Shown in pieces: positions 47,886 to 59,600 of a stretch of DNA of 64,000 nt. A program made the translations under genes and the position numbers. How positions within the stretch are numbered: the stretch's first letter is position 1; each line of letters begins with the position of its first letter. The stretch is from Gonatopus flavifemur (taxonomy: Eukaryota; Arthropoda; Insecta; Hymenoptera; Dryinidae): contig JAFFJZ010000007.1 in the NCBI GenBank assembly GCA_018340375.1, positions 26,448,001-26,512,000 of the forward strand, read 5' to 3'. Below the pieces are notes generated by a model. It had not been told where the DNA came from. It searched no databases and worked only from the letters and a program-made list of their open reading frames with translations.

Positions 47886-47942
47886 ATCTTCCAAAATCCC
47901 CATGCCAAGTTGGAAAATTAGTGATGCTGGGGCACGATCGTG

Positions 47943-48506
47943 TATACAGGTCTGGAAACTTCAGTGGCGGGGGCAACCCGCTTATGGACCAAATTTTTAA
48001 TTATATTTTCAGCCATAACGTGTCGCCTATAGTTCAGGGGTAATTTGTGATCATAACCTATAAAATTCATTAATTTGTAGAAAATCGTATTTATCGCTGA
48101 GAAGCAATAAAGTCGATTTCTACCACGACTTGGGGATAAGTGTTGTTACCACCTATTCAAATGATATGAAGGATGCAGTCTAATTAAGATTGAAGTGAAA
48201 ATGAATTCCAGTCAAATGTGTTTCAATATTCATAATGCAGGTACTTCGTTTTACATGTTGGTACAACGCAAGATTTCGGCATTTTTATCAATATAGTTAA
48301 TAATGTCCCCTTTGACTTTCACTGTGCTAACCACAAGGCACAATTAATCGAGAATACATCGGAATTTACAGCAAACCAATATTTTTCAATGGTTAAGATG
48401 ATATATTACCCCTGAGCTGTAGGCGACATCTTATGGCTGAAAATATAATTTTAAATTTTGTCCACAAGCGAGTCACCCCCACCACTGAAGTTTCCAGACC
48501 TGTATA
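47943..48506. mobile_element. TACAGGTCTGG-tipped foldback
   Basis: The left end TACAGGTCTGGAAACTTCAG and the right end CTGAAGTTTCCAGACCTGTA are exact reverse complements, flanked by TA. The arms continue for about 110 bp (ATTTTCAGCCATAA / TTATGGCTGAAAAT). Its right end abuts the next element. Confidence 0.85.
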
Positions 48507-49077
48507 CAGGGTGTCCCAGAATTCGCGGACCGGATTTCACAGGTGTATTCTGCAGCCAAAGTGCAATAATTTCCGGTTTGAAAAAAATTTTTTTGATGCT
48601 TAGTTTTGGAGATATGAGCATTTTTAGATTTCTGTTCAAATCTAAATCATTCAAAGGCACTGTATCCTACATACTTGGGCTTAATACCATTCCCTAAGTT
48701 GGAAAATGGCAGATCTGTGGAAAAAAATTAAACTATTTTATCATTGATAGTTCCAGAGTTATAGCGATTTGAAATTTTTCAGCTTCCAGCCAATCAGAAT
48801 TCAGCAACTTCAAATCGCCATAGCTCCGGAACTATCAATGATAAAATAGTTTAATTTTTTTCCACAGATCTGCCGTTTTCCAAATTAGCAGATGGTGTTA
48901 AGCTCAAGTATGTAGCACACAGTGTTTTTGAATGATTTGGATTTGAAAAAAAATCTAAAAATGCTTATATCTTCAAAACTCAGCGTCGAAAAAATTGTTT
49001 TCAAACCGGAAATTATTGCATTTTGGCTGCAGAATATACCTGTGAAATCCGGTCCGCGAATTCTGGGACACTCTGTA
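48505..49077. mobile_element. TACAGGGTGTCCC-tipped foldback, arms about 270 bp
   Basis: The left end CAGGGTGTCCCAGAATTCGC pairs with the right end GCGAATTCTGGGACACTCTG. The arms run nearly to the centre (TATCAATGATAAAATAG / CTATTTTATCATTGATA), leaving a loop of about 50 bp. TA flanks both sides. The 160-codon minus-strand frame at 48973-49455 crosses the right arm and is not a gene. Confidence 0.85.
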
Positions 49078-49452
49078 TAGAAATGTGTGCCGAGGGAAAC
49101 GAGGCGAGACGAGAAAAACCCTACCCGGGAAATTTACGAGATGAGACGAGCATGATTTGCAAGAAAAAATTGTCGAGATTCCGAGATGAGACGAGAACAA
49201 GCCTATTTTGGTCTCGTTTAACCTCGCGACATCGCTATTGAAAATCGAGCTGGAACTTCTGGGAATCCATGATAAAAATTTCCCATCTGCGAATCCAGGT
49301 AGGAATTTACGCGAGAAACCATAAAATCTAAGCAAATCCATACACAGCGAAAAATTTGTAGCAGAGATCCCCATGATAATGGCAGTCTTAGGACACTTGA
49401 CCGTTGATGAACATTTCTCCTTTAATTTGTGGTAATTCTTTGACAACTTATA

Positions 49453-50414
49453 CACGGAGAAAAATGATTTTGAAATTGGTAGCGATGATCACTATCTTGC
49501 CTAGGATGGAAGCCAATTTTTGAAAAATAAGCAATGAGTGCTTGTGATGATAGGAATGAGTAATAGAAAAATAGCAAAGGGCACTAATGTGTAAAGTAAT
49601 AAAAAATTGTATCAATTATGCCTATACTGTGGAGCATTCAGCGACAAACGTGGTTAGCGATGGTTCCCTCAGTCATTACAACAACGTCATGAAATCGACC
49701 ATGCAACGTTGTATTGCCCGGCGTGGAGAATGATTCATAATATTTCAAGGCAATGATTGCCGAGCAATGTATAGAGTAGATTCAAACAGAAGAAAAGAAT
49801 AGAACCATTGCACGGCGTGGAATCATTCATAACATTCCGAGGTAATGATTTTCAAGCATTGTATGCCGTACATCACTAAGATTATTCAAAAAGTATGTTG
49901 CTGAGGTGTAAGCACGAATCTACGAACGATTCATAAATTTCCAGTAAGTTGAACATCTCAATCGTGCGGTAGAGCCAAGTCGGTATAAGCGTTACTTCGG
50001 TTAAGTTAGGTTAGTTAGGTAGGTAGGTTCCAATCCCCATTACTGAGAAAAAAATTTCTTTCTATCACAGCCTTGCATCCCGGATCAATCGGACGAGAAA
50101 CCATCGTGGAAGTATGAATTCTAAAAGAAATAATTTTTTTGCGTAATATTTGAGGATAATTCACGGCATCTTTCTTTTGGATGATGGTATTGATCACTAA
50201 GTTTTGTGAGGAAGAGGAAGTATGTTCGTTTAGTCCATATTGTAATAAAAACTAAATGAATTAGCAGTGATCTTCATCTGAAGATAGGAACAATTACTAC
50301 TCCCTGCATGAGGAACGGTTGATAGAAAAGTTCAGTTGTCACTAATTTGCGGACCCTTTTTAGCAATGATCCCTCGTATTTCTAGTAATCATTCACTGTT
50401 CTTTTTTTCCCGTG
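49453..50414. mobile_element. CACGGAG-tipped element, 962 bp
   Basis: The tips are CACGGAGAAAAATG and CATTCACTGTTC then TTTTTTTCCCGTG. Inner words resemble each other inverted (GTAGCGATGATCACT with AGCAGTGATCTTC and AGCAATGATCCC), but the arms are diverged. No coding frame with a domain. Confidence 0.55.
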
Positions 50415-51300
50415 TAGTGATATGTGTCAGTGTAAGGAGTGATCCGGACTTTCTCCAGGGAAATACTTCTCTAATAAGGGATTAGCTCGACATTCGTCAC
50501 TCGAGAGTTTTTGGGATTCATGATTACGAATCTGCAGTTAAAAAACGGAATTCCAAATGGCAGACCATAATTTAAAAATCTATCTGATTTACTTGAAAAT
50601 TGTCATTGAGGGATTTGCAGAATTTATGGTTACAAATCTATGGTTTTAAATACAAAATTCAAAATCGCAAATCTAACATGAGAAACAAAAATCCGAGGAA
50701 TGCTTCTTTGAACCGCCATATTGGATTTACCGTTTTGAAATCCTGAAATAAGAGTTCTAATTAATAATCAACGACTTCAAAAACTTCCAGGTATGTACTA
50801 ATTCGCATTACGATCGAGCAGTTTTCCGCATTTCCCGCATTTTTGTCCGCCGTATTAGACTCGTGAGCTGTTTTGCCGGAAACAAAGAAACAAGAGCGCT
50901 GAGACTGGAATATATTAATCATCCAATTAATAAAAGTATTTGAATAGATGTAGGCTGTTGGATCTCAAAATTTTTTGCATCACTGATTGCAAGATTGCAA
51001 GTTCTAATCCAGATTCGTTATTAATGACCCCAAAACCCTCAGGTATCACTATCACCGCGATCAAACACTAATTTTCCACATTTTTCACATTTCCGTCGAC
51101 CACGTTGGATCCATCATTTTGAAATCGTGAAAGATGAGTTCAGGTTCGTAATCAACGACCTTAAAAAGTGCCGGATAACAATTGTGAATTCCATTACACG
51201 TGAGGAAAAATACCTGAATTTGGAGTTGACAAAAAATTTCACGTGCACTTCAAAAATTATGCCCACTCATTCCAAATTCTGAGAAAAATCATTGAATTCG
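50415..51300. other. Intergenic, no gene recognised
   Basis: AT-rich sequence with loose repeats of the type TTTGAAATCGTGAAATGAGTTC and TAATCAACGAC (near 50740, 50990 and 51120), suggesting old duplicated fragments. No open frame of note. Confidence 0.35.
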
Positions 51301-51303
51301 ATA

Positions 51304-52145
51304 CAGTAAGACCTCTCAATAAGGACGCCCGCAATAAGAACGCTTCCCCGCTTTCCGCTCGTCAGCCATCCCCACTCCAATTACCGGTTCTGAGCTTAAA
51401 TTACATTTGTGGGTGACCTCTCAATAAGAACGTTCAGTCTTAGAGAGTTGAACAGTCGAAATTTAAATAAAAGCTCAGTATTTTCAAGTTATACATAATT
51501 GAATACTTCTCTTTTTCCTTCATTTAAATGAAATTCAATATTATTTGAATATTTATAGAACGAAACTCTTTAATTACCCTTGAAAATAATAATAAATATA
51601 TGAATATAAATTTTTGATTGATAATCATGAATATGTATATTTCGGTCTTTTTGAGAATCATTTTAAACGTTAAACTTTTGAACGTTCAGAAAACCTCCCC
51701 TACTTTTTTTAAACCTTCCGTAAACGTTCCAGTGGTACGTTGTGCTGTCCGGGGTGTATTCAAGTGAAAAAGAATTGTCTTTATTAGGAGTAACAAGGGT
51801 GACTTCTGGAGCTAAAACAAAAAATTTGTGACTCTTCAGATCCCTCTTTCACGAACATATTTAATATTCACACCATTGTGTGATAGTTTTAATAAAAAAC
51901 TATTTTTGTAATTAATATGTATCGTCAGGTCAGCGCAACAAAGAGTCTTTTTGCGAGTGAGAGCAAGAACGTGTTTTCTGATGTTTCAGCGTAAACGTTC
52001 TTATTAGGAGGTCGCAATCTACAATGTGAGAGAGAGACAAAAACTCAGTAATTGAGTGCGAATGTAGGGTTGGTAGGGGAACCCTGATTCTTGGAAAAAC
52101 TCTTCTCCTTTGGGGCTTTTGCGTTCTTATTGAGAGGTCTTACTG
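51304..52145. mobile_element. Pogo-like non-autonomous element, 842 bp
   Basis: The left end CAGTAAGACCTCTCAATAAG and the right end CTTATTGAGAGGTCTTACTG are near-exact reverse complements, with TA on both sides (51302-51303, 52146-52147). Further CTCTCAATAAGAACG words lie inside near the left end. The CAGTA-type tip and TA target fit the pogo branch of Tc1/mariner. No transposase frame remains. Confidence 0.8.
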
Positions 52146-52147
52146 TA

Positions 52148-55100
52148 TAACCTTAGAAGTAGCACTCATGTCCAAAGATTGAAAACAGTTTCAGGTCTGC
52201 TTTGAATTGAATTTCCCAAACAATTGATGAAAATCAGACGGCTATGATGAAAATCGAAGTTTAAATCTCTCATTTAGGGAAGAACTTCATTCTTTGACTT
52301 TCGGTCAGCTTTTTTTGAATTTCCACATATAACTGGCTTTGGATGCGCATAACAGTGTCGAACTGTCCCGCCCGGCTTCACCCAGAAGAGGCTTGGCAGG
52401 CATGATTCATCATGTGCACCCTTTTAGGTAATAGGAAGGGACTTTGTTCCTTCTCCCGCAAAAGTCGGAGCGTTATTCTGGCAATTCTGTCTTCTCATGA
52501 CCTACGCTGGTCAACACCTGCTTGACATACTTGTGCGTTGTGCAGGTGGCTAGGTGGGTTGCATTCTCCAGGGGGGTGGGCCTACCTTAACCGATGATAT
52601 TGTTGAGTAAACAGGGATTCGGTTGACGGAGAATGGGGGTGTTTCTAAATCCAACATAAACAAAAGGGTCAGGTATTTCTTTTTCAGTTGTTCCGTTGGA
52701 GGTGTGTTGGTTTCACGAACATCTGTCACGGTAGAGTCTATGCTGCAAGTTGTGGCATGCTATTGTCGAATCTCAACAATCATGAGCAAAGTTGCACAAT
52801 CGATTCAGTGTCCTGCCCGGCTCCTCGGAGATCGCATGTGGCCCTTTGATCTCCAAGGGCTTATTGAATTAAAAAAATCTCCAACTTATTCAATTGAATT
52901 TTTTTTATTTCTTTTGGAGATTCAGCATTCCATATATTGATGAATTGTTGATTTCTTCTAGAATATGTCTTGCCTACGAGATTCTATATAAGTTCCAGCT
53001 GGAAGCCTTAATACAAGCCAGTCCAATACTGCTGTATAATAGGTTTTATGCATGAAATAATGTGCGCATAGTATCCGTTGATAACCAAAGAGAGGTCTAT
53101 GCAGTATATTTTTTCATGGTCGGTTGAGTTTCAATCTGAGTAGTAAAAGAACTTCCAAAATATGTTGTGATCATTTTGTGAGTATGAAGGGAATTTGCAG
53201 ATGAGACTATTTTTAATAAACTGATTCCAAGATATTCATTTCAAGATGCTCTCCCACACAGCATAAGAATTCAGAAAGAACTTATAATGAATTCATTTTC
53301 AATTGGAAGAATTCAAAACGAATGTATTAAGGAGTCTTCCTGAACTGTGATGCTGTGTGACCTATGTAAGTAGATTGCACGTAATTATTTGAATTTGTCT
53401 CATTTGGGAGTTCTGAACAGGTTCTGAGGATTTTTCAAACATGTTCTTAGAATTTCCAATTTTCCGAGTTGTATGAGAATGTTTCCAGTTGAAAATTCTT
53501 GGATGGGCCCAAGGAATTCCGGGCGGAAACCTGAGGAACCCCGAGCAAGTTCCTGAAAAATAACACGGGTCCCAGGAAGAGACTCGACTGGTCCCCCGGT
53601 CACAGTCCGGGTTCTACACGGTGTCGCAGTTCAAATGACCTGTAGAAAAGTTCACCCTGATCATGTTCATAAACTTGCAAAATTTCCATATTTCTTCTCA
53701 TGTTTTGAGGAAAATGGCGAAGAAAACAAGGAAATTTTGTAAGAACAAGGAAAACTTTCCTTAGGGTACAGCTAGACCATGTGCTGTAAACATATGTTAA
53801 CGCACAGACTTTAATTTTGCAACTTTGCTATTTTTATATATCTTGTGTTTATGTTTGGGGGTTCATATGCTTAGTCCTTCAATAATTTGCACATAAAAAT
53901 GAATAATGACCTGATATCAGAACAACTGAACAAGCGTTTGATATTTTCAAAGTTCAAGCCGAGGACAAATTTTTCTGCAAGTTTCAGATTTTTATTACTC
54001 ACCCAAGTTTGAACCGTAAAATATGGAGTTTTCAAAAATTTACAAATTTCAGGTTGAGAATTTTCTTATAAAGAGCAGGCTGAAGGGTCCAATGGCATGT
54101 TTTCTTGTTCATTCCATGTATGTTTTTGATATGGGAAAAAAAATTATTACCTCACATCGAATAGGACAAGCACACAAGCAACTCACAATTACGAAAAACA
54201 GTAAAAAAACACATTTTTTCAGTACACTGCTATTTTGTGGGGGTACTTATTGAGTCACTTTTGATATTGCTCCCTCGTCAGAGGTTAGAGGGAAGCTTTG
54301 TGATCGTTTCGAGGGACCAAAAATTTTTTTGTCTCCAAACTCAAAATCTCTTAGACCAAAATGTTCCTCAGAGCTCAGGGAGTAATCCTGATTGCGTGCC
54401 TGTCTGTCTGTCCGTCTGTGTGTCTGTGGGGATGTGAACTATTCTACGACCGCGCATATCTTCCGTTTCTATTATCCGATCGTCATGAAATTTTTACCAC
54501 AGTTGGAACCCGAGCTGATGGTGATCCCATATACGTTTCAACCTGATTCTTACAGAAGAACGGCAAGGATGAAGAAAAATGTCATGAAAAAATCATGATT
54601 TTGCGACCGCGTATACCTCTGCTTCCCATTATCTGATTGCAATGAAACTCATACCACGTTCTAGTGATGATCCGATAGTGGTCACATATGAGTTTTATCC
54701 TTATCGATTGCAAACTGTGGGAAATTTTTGTTTCACGATACATATTATTCGACAATATTTTGAAAGCATGCCTTCCCCATGTCGATATCATCCAAATGCC
54801 ATGAAACTTGGAGTATAATCAGTTTACGGGGGGTTAGTTGTATGGTGTGAATTTCAAACGAATCGGAAGCGAAGGAAGGACAGGGTAAGCATTGAGCTTT
54901 GAAACGAGGAAGCTATGTGCCAATTGGCAGAGCTTTTTTCAGAGCAACTGCTATCTTTCAGCTTCAAAATGCCACCTTGAACGTTAAAATATCTTTCATC
55001 TTTGAAAATTGGCAGTCACAAACATAAGAGCTCAAAAACAGCACTTTTGGAGTGTGTTCTTTGGTCTGGAATGGATCTGAAGAAATATAAAAATCAAAGG

Positions 55101-56660
55101 GCCGTGGATTTTTTTTTCTTACACCTCGGAGGAGATTTTTACCAAATATGACCAAAAATATAAAATAGCGTGGCAACCAATTTTTTATTTTTCTGATTTT
55201 ATATGGAATGACCGACAGGGAAAACTTTTTTCCCAACCTATTTGGTGATTTTACCAATTCACGGTATTTTGGCATGCATACAGTTCATTTTCAGTAATGA
55301 ATAGTATAAAATCGAAGTATAAAATGTCGTTTTTCGATTCATCTTCACAATCTTTAATGACAGTAACGATGACAAAACCCTATGGATCTGGGTGAAGTGG
55401 CAGGAAAGACTAATTCAAGTATATGGGGGCCTCGCGGTGCTGATATGCTCTGCTACGATACGCTGTACAAAAAAACTTCGGGAAAATTCCAGTACCGTAC
55501 TGGAAGCAATTAACCTGTACATTTGTACTGAAAAATTACATTCAAATCATGGAAATTTTAGTATACATATCAGAAAATTCTTATATTTATACTGGAAAAT
55601 TGAAGTAAGAAACATTAATTCTCATGTGGCATACGGAAGAATTCCGGTACAACAGGAACTTCCCTGTACGTAAGCTGAAAAATTCGTCATGAACAGAACT
55701 TTTCCAGTTCCTGGATACCGGAAAATTCCAGTTTTTTTTAACAGTGTACTGATTTTGTCAACCACCTGACTACCCTACCGCCACGAGCTTGACGACCCTG
55801 CCTCCGTGCGGAGGTGAACCAACGAACTGACTATCTCGCGAGGAATTGCGCACATTTTGGACATCCTCGAGTTAAAATATATTTGAAAATTTCCTCCAGA
55901 GAATTATGAAGGTTATTCTCAATAAATTCGTACAAAAAGGAAAGTCATAAATGATTGATGAAAACGCCACATGCTTTTCAAGAAATGACAAAAACGAATT
56001 AAATCATAAATTGATATAATTGAACCTCTTCAGCCCGACTAGAAATTCAATCGGGTTAACCCAGCGTAGTAGGGTTAAGTAGTAGTAGGTAGTTAAGTAG
56101 TAGTAAGGGTAGTAGTATTACCCTAGTAGCACAGCATCCGTAACATGGTGAAAATGTTCATATTACAAGCATAGGACGTTGAATGTGCTGAGAAGGTTGG
56201 CAGAACATGCTACTGGCATTCATGTGTTGTTTGAGTAGAACCCGACCAGGTCCTGATCGGATCCTAATCAAACGCCGACCTGATCAAATGTGATTGAATT
56301 TCCGGTCGAGAGACAGCACAACAGTCCTTAGTGTATCCATAATGGCCTCCTTATGAATTCCTATAATCGCAAACGTATTCATTATGATCTCATCCTAAAC
56401 TGTTGTGCTTCTTAGGTCGGAACTTCAGTTAGATTTTCTTAATTTATTCATATACTCTCAAGACGTCTGGGATGATTATCATTTATTCTTAATTGGAGTC
56501 ACAACTCTAGAAAGATAATAAATTTTTTAAAATACTCAACATAGATTATAATTGAAATTCCACTTTGTAAATTGAAAGACATGTTTTAAACTATATTCAC
56601 AAGTTTCAAATATTTGAAAATTCAATTGGAAAACTATGAACTCAAAACTGATTATTAATT
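52148..56660. other. Intergenic, repeat-rich, no gene recognised
   Basis: Contents seen are a CACAGCAT-type hairpin (53253-53361), a repeat-like block at 54240-54830 with a CTGTCTGTCTGTCCGTCTG run near 54400, a CAGTACTGG-type block (55430-55745), an AGTAGT-rich stretch (56065-56130), and another hairpin (56311-56414, ACAGCACAACAG / CTGTTGTGCT). Open frames up to 105 codons lack domains. Confidence 0.4.
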
Positions 56661-59600
56661 TCAACGCTCCATTAGATGCGACCGTCGTCTCTCGCGTGCG
56701 GATTTACCATACAAATTTGTTGAACTCCCATCATTTGGGTGTGAGAACGTCACTGTCGATGGTCCTGCGAGTTGTGTATCTTTATTATCGAGTCGTCGAG
56801 GAAGTGAAATCTCACTACTACGTATACGTTCGACTAATGCAACTTCTCGTCTGGAAGACGATGGATTTTGTTGAACACGATGTCTTTCACGCGTATTCCC
56901 TTTCTTCGTCATAGCAACAAGTGAATTATGACTGCTCTTTTCAAGAATTTGCTCGGGATAAAAAGTCATGGTCGATCGATCTTTTTGTGTCAGAGATTTT
57001 GAACTCTCTGCGCGTTGCTTGTCAATGACACGAGGTTTCTGAAAATCATAGTCACATTGTGCATGAATTATTATTCTGGTTTATACAAGTTCATGAAACT
57101 GAATCCAATCAAATCTTCAGTTTCTTCAACCAGAACAAAACTGTAAATCGAATTACTTGTAATTACAAAAATTCATTCAAAGTAGTTGAAATCAGGGCCG
57201 GCGTCAGACTTTTTTTCAGGGTGGGTAGCGAGTTTGGAGGGGGGGAGGGGTCGGGGTTGATGCCAAATCATTATTCACAATGTACTTATACGAAGGAATA
57301 ATGCTTGAAAATTTCGAGTGGGTAATTTACCCACTCAGATATTTCCGAGTGGGTAGTGCTACCTATACTACCCACGTGAACCGCCGGCCCTGGTTGAAAT
57401 TATTATTAAAGCAACTTAATTTGCATGAAATTTCCATCAGAAACAATACATACGTATATATTGTTGATGTATGTATGATTGAAATTATATTTGATTAAAA
57501 TGTATATAATTACATTCAAAACTCTTCAGAAATATTCCGTTATTCATAGGATTCACAATTAGTAGAAGTACTCTTCGAAATATTTGAAAAGTATGCCAAA
57601 TTCAATACTACGCTACAAACAATTATGACTGGCGCTTCAACGGGCCGCGGACGGCGCTGCAATTTTAGTGAATAGCCGTCGTTGGCCGTTCAAAACGCTT
57701 GCAGTCATGTTTGTCAAGGATATGCAATATTCAAATAATCACGTGCATATAATTTTCAAATTTGCACAAAGCTGCTATCGGAAAAATCCACTCATTGGAA
57801 GTTTCTCGAGTATGAATTAAAAAAAATTCAACACACTCAGAAAAATGTGTGTCATAAAGTCCCACACGGAAAAAATAATTTAGCTGCAGCAGCTAAGTAG
57901 CTAGCACGGACACGGACAGCTATTAAATTAGCTCCTGCAGCTAAATTTTAGCTGTTACCGCAAATAAATTAACTACAAATGCAAATTTTTTTGCTGTCAT
58001 AGTTAAAATTTAGCTGCAGGAGCCAATTTAATGGCTGTCCGTGTCCGTGCTAGCTACTTAGCTGCTGCAGCTAAATTATTTTTTCCGTGCATGATTTATT
58101 GAGGATAAGCACCAGCCTGGGACGGATAAAACTATTGACTTGAATATGGTGTCAAAAATACCATTACTTCTTGTAAAAATCCTTCTAATTATGGTATTTT
58201 TAAAAGTAAATTCGAGTGAATAACTGTATATCCACCATGGATCAGCGCTGATCCTCAATGAATTATGGCACTTTTTAACACATTCGTTTTCCCCTTCCTT
58301 TGATACTAGAATGATGCAAGTACATTTCGGAAGACAAATAACACTTTTCAGTTCTTCAGGAATTTTCGTTGAATCAGGAGATGAATGAATTATAATTTTC
58401 TCCCAAACTTACATGTTTCGTGGAAGACGAAGGCTTGGATTCATCGATGGTCTCTATTTTGAAAGGCATCGGTTCATTACGAAATCGTTTGATAGATACT
58501 CTCCGTGAAACGTCATCATTTGATTTCTGTCTACCATGAATTTCGGTTCCCATTGATGTTCCACCAAAGGAACTAATCGAGTCTTCCCATCCTTTAACCT
58601 CATCTTGTAGTTTCCGATTTCCTCCGCTTTGAGACAATTCCTTTCTTCCATCAACATAATTCCATTGTTTAAAAATATTCTCGCTTGTTTTTTTCAACTG
58701 CGATGTTCGATCGGTACCATAAGAAATATAATGATCCCTTGTTTTCAAGCTTTTTTCGTCATCTTCCCTTTCTGTCTCTTCTTCATCGCTTGTTGAATCT
58801 ATAGCAAGCTCAATGGCGGTCGGTTCGCTTAAGGTCCATTCGTTCAATCGTTCATTCCAATCCCTTTGACGTTCTTTCCAATACAGTATAGGTAAACCAA
58901 AAATCAGATCGTTTCTACACATTGAAAACTGTATACACGGCTACACTATCAATTGAAATTTGAAATATTCCAATTATAACATAACTTGAATTGTTTAAAC
59001 TTGGAATACAATTTATTAGTATTGGAAAGTATCCCAATGAAAATGGGAAAAGTGATTCATTCACATCTAGATACCCTAGTGGAAATTTCGAATGGGAAAA
59101 TACCAGGGCCTGACGAAGCATGCCTGATTTGCTATCAGGTCCCCATCAGGTTACGTTAAGGTTTTCCCTATTTTGCTCGATTTTATGAAAATCTCATCCG
59201 AACCCTATTGTACCCCTGGGTTACAGCTCTATTTGATTCCTATTAGGGAAATCAGATAAGTCCCTTGTAAGGGTCTCATAAGATTTTCCTTATTCACGGT
59301 TTCCGGATTCTAACCTGATCAGGACCTTATTAAAGATAGGGAATCCCTGATCAAATTCCTACTAGGGTATTTGTGAATACAAGTTCTTAAATAAATCTTA
59401 AGCAGCTAGATTTTTGGTTGATTTGAATAATAATATCTTTGATTGAATATTAAGGAATATTTTACCACTATCAACTTCCTTTGTACCACATTGATATCCA
59501 AAATTTCGTAAGCACGAAAATCATCCATCTTCTTATACATTTCGTTAGATATACTGTTCAAATATTTGGTCAATGCCTCGTAACATTTTGCATTCATTCG

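Noticed and set aside
48973..49455. 160-codon minus-strand frame
   Set aside because: It crosses the right arm of the foldback ending at 49077 and continues into repeat-like sequence. No domain or splice context.
54023..54598. Several overlapping short frames rich in CLSVCLSV-type words
   Set aside because: They translate a CTGT-rich simple repeat inside a dispersed repeat; not coding.
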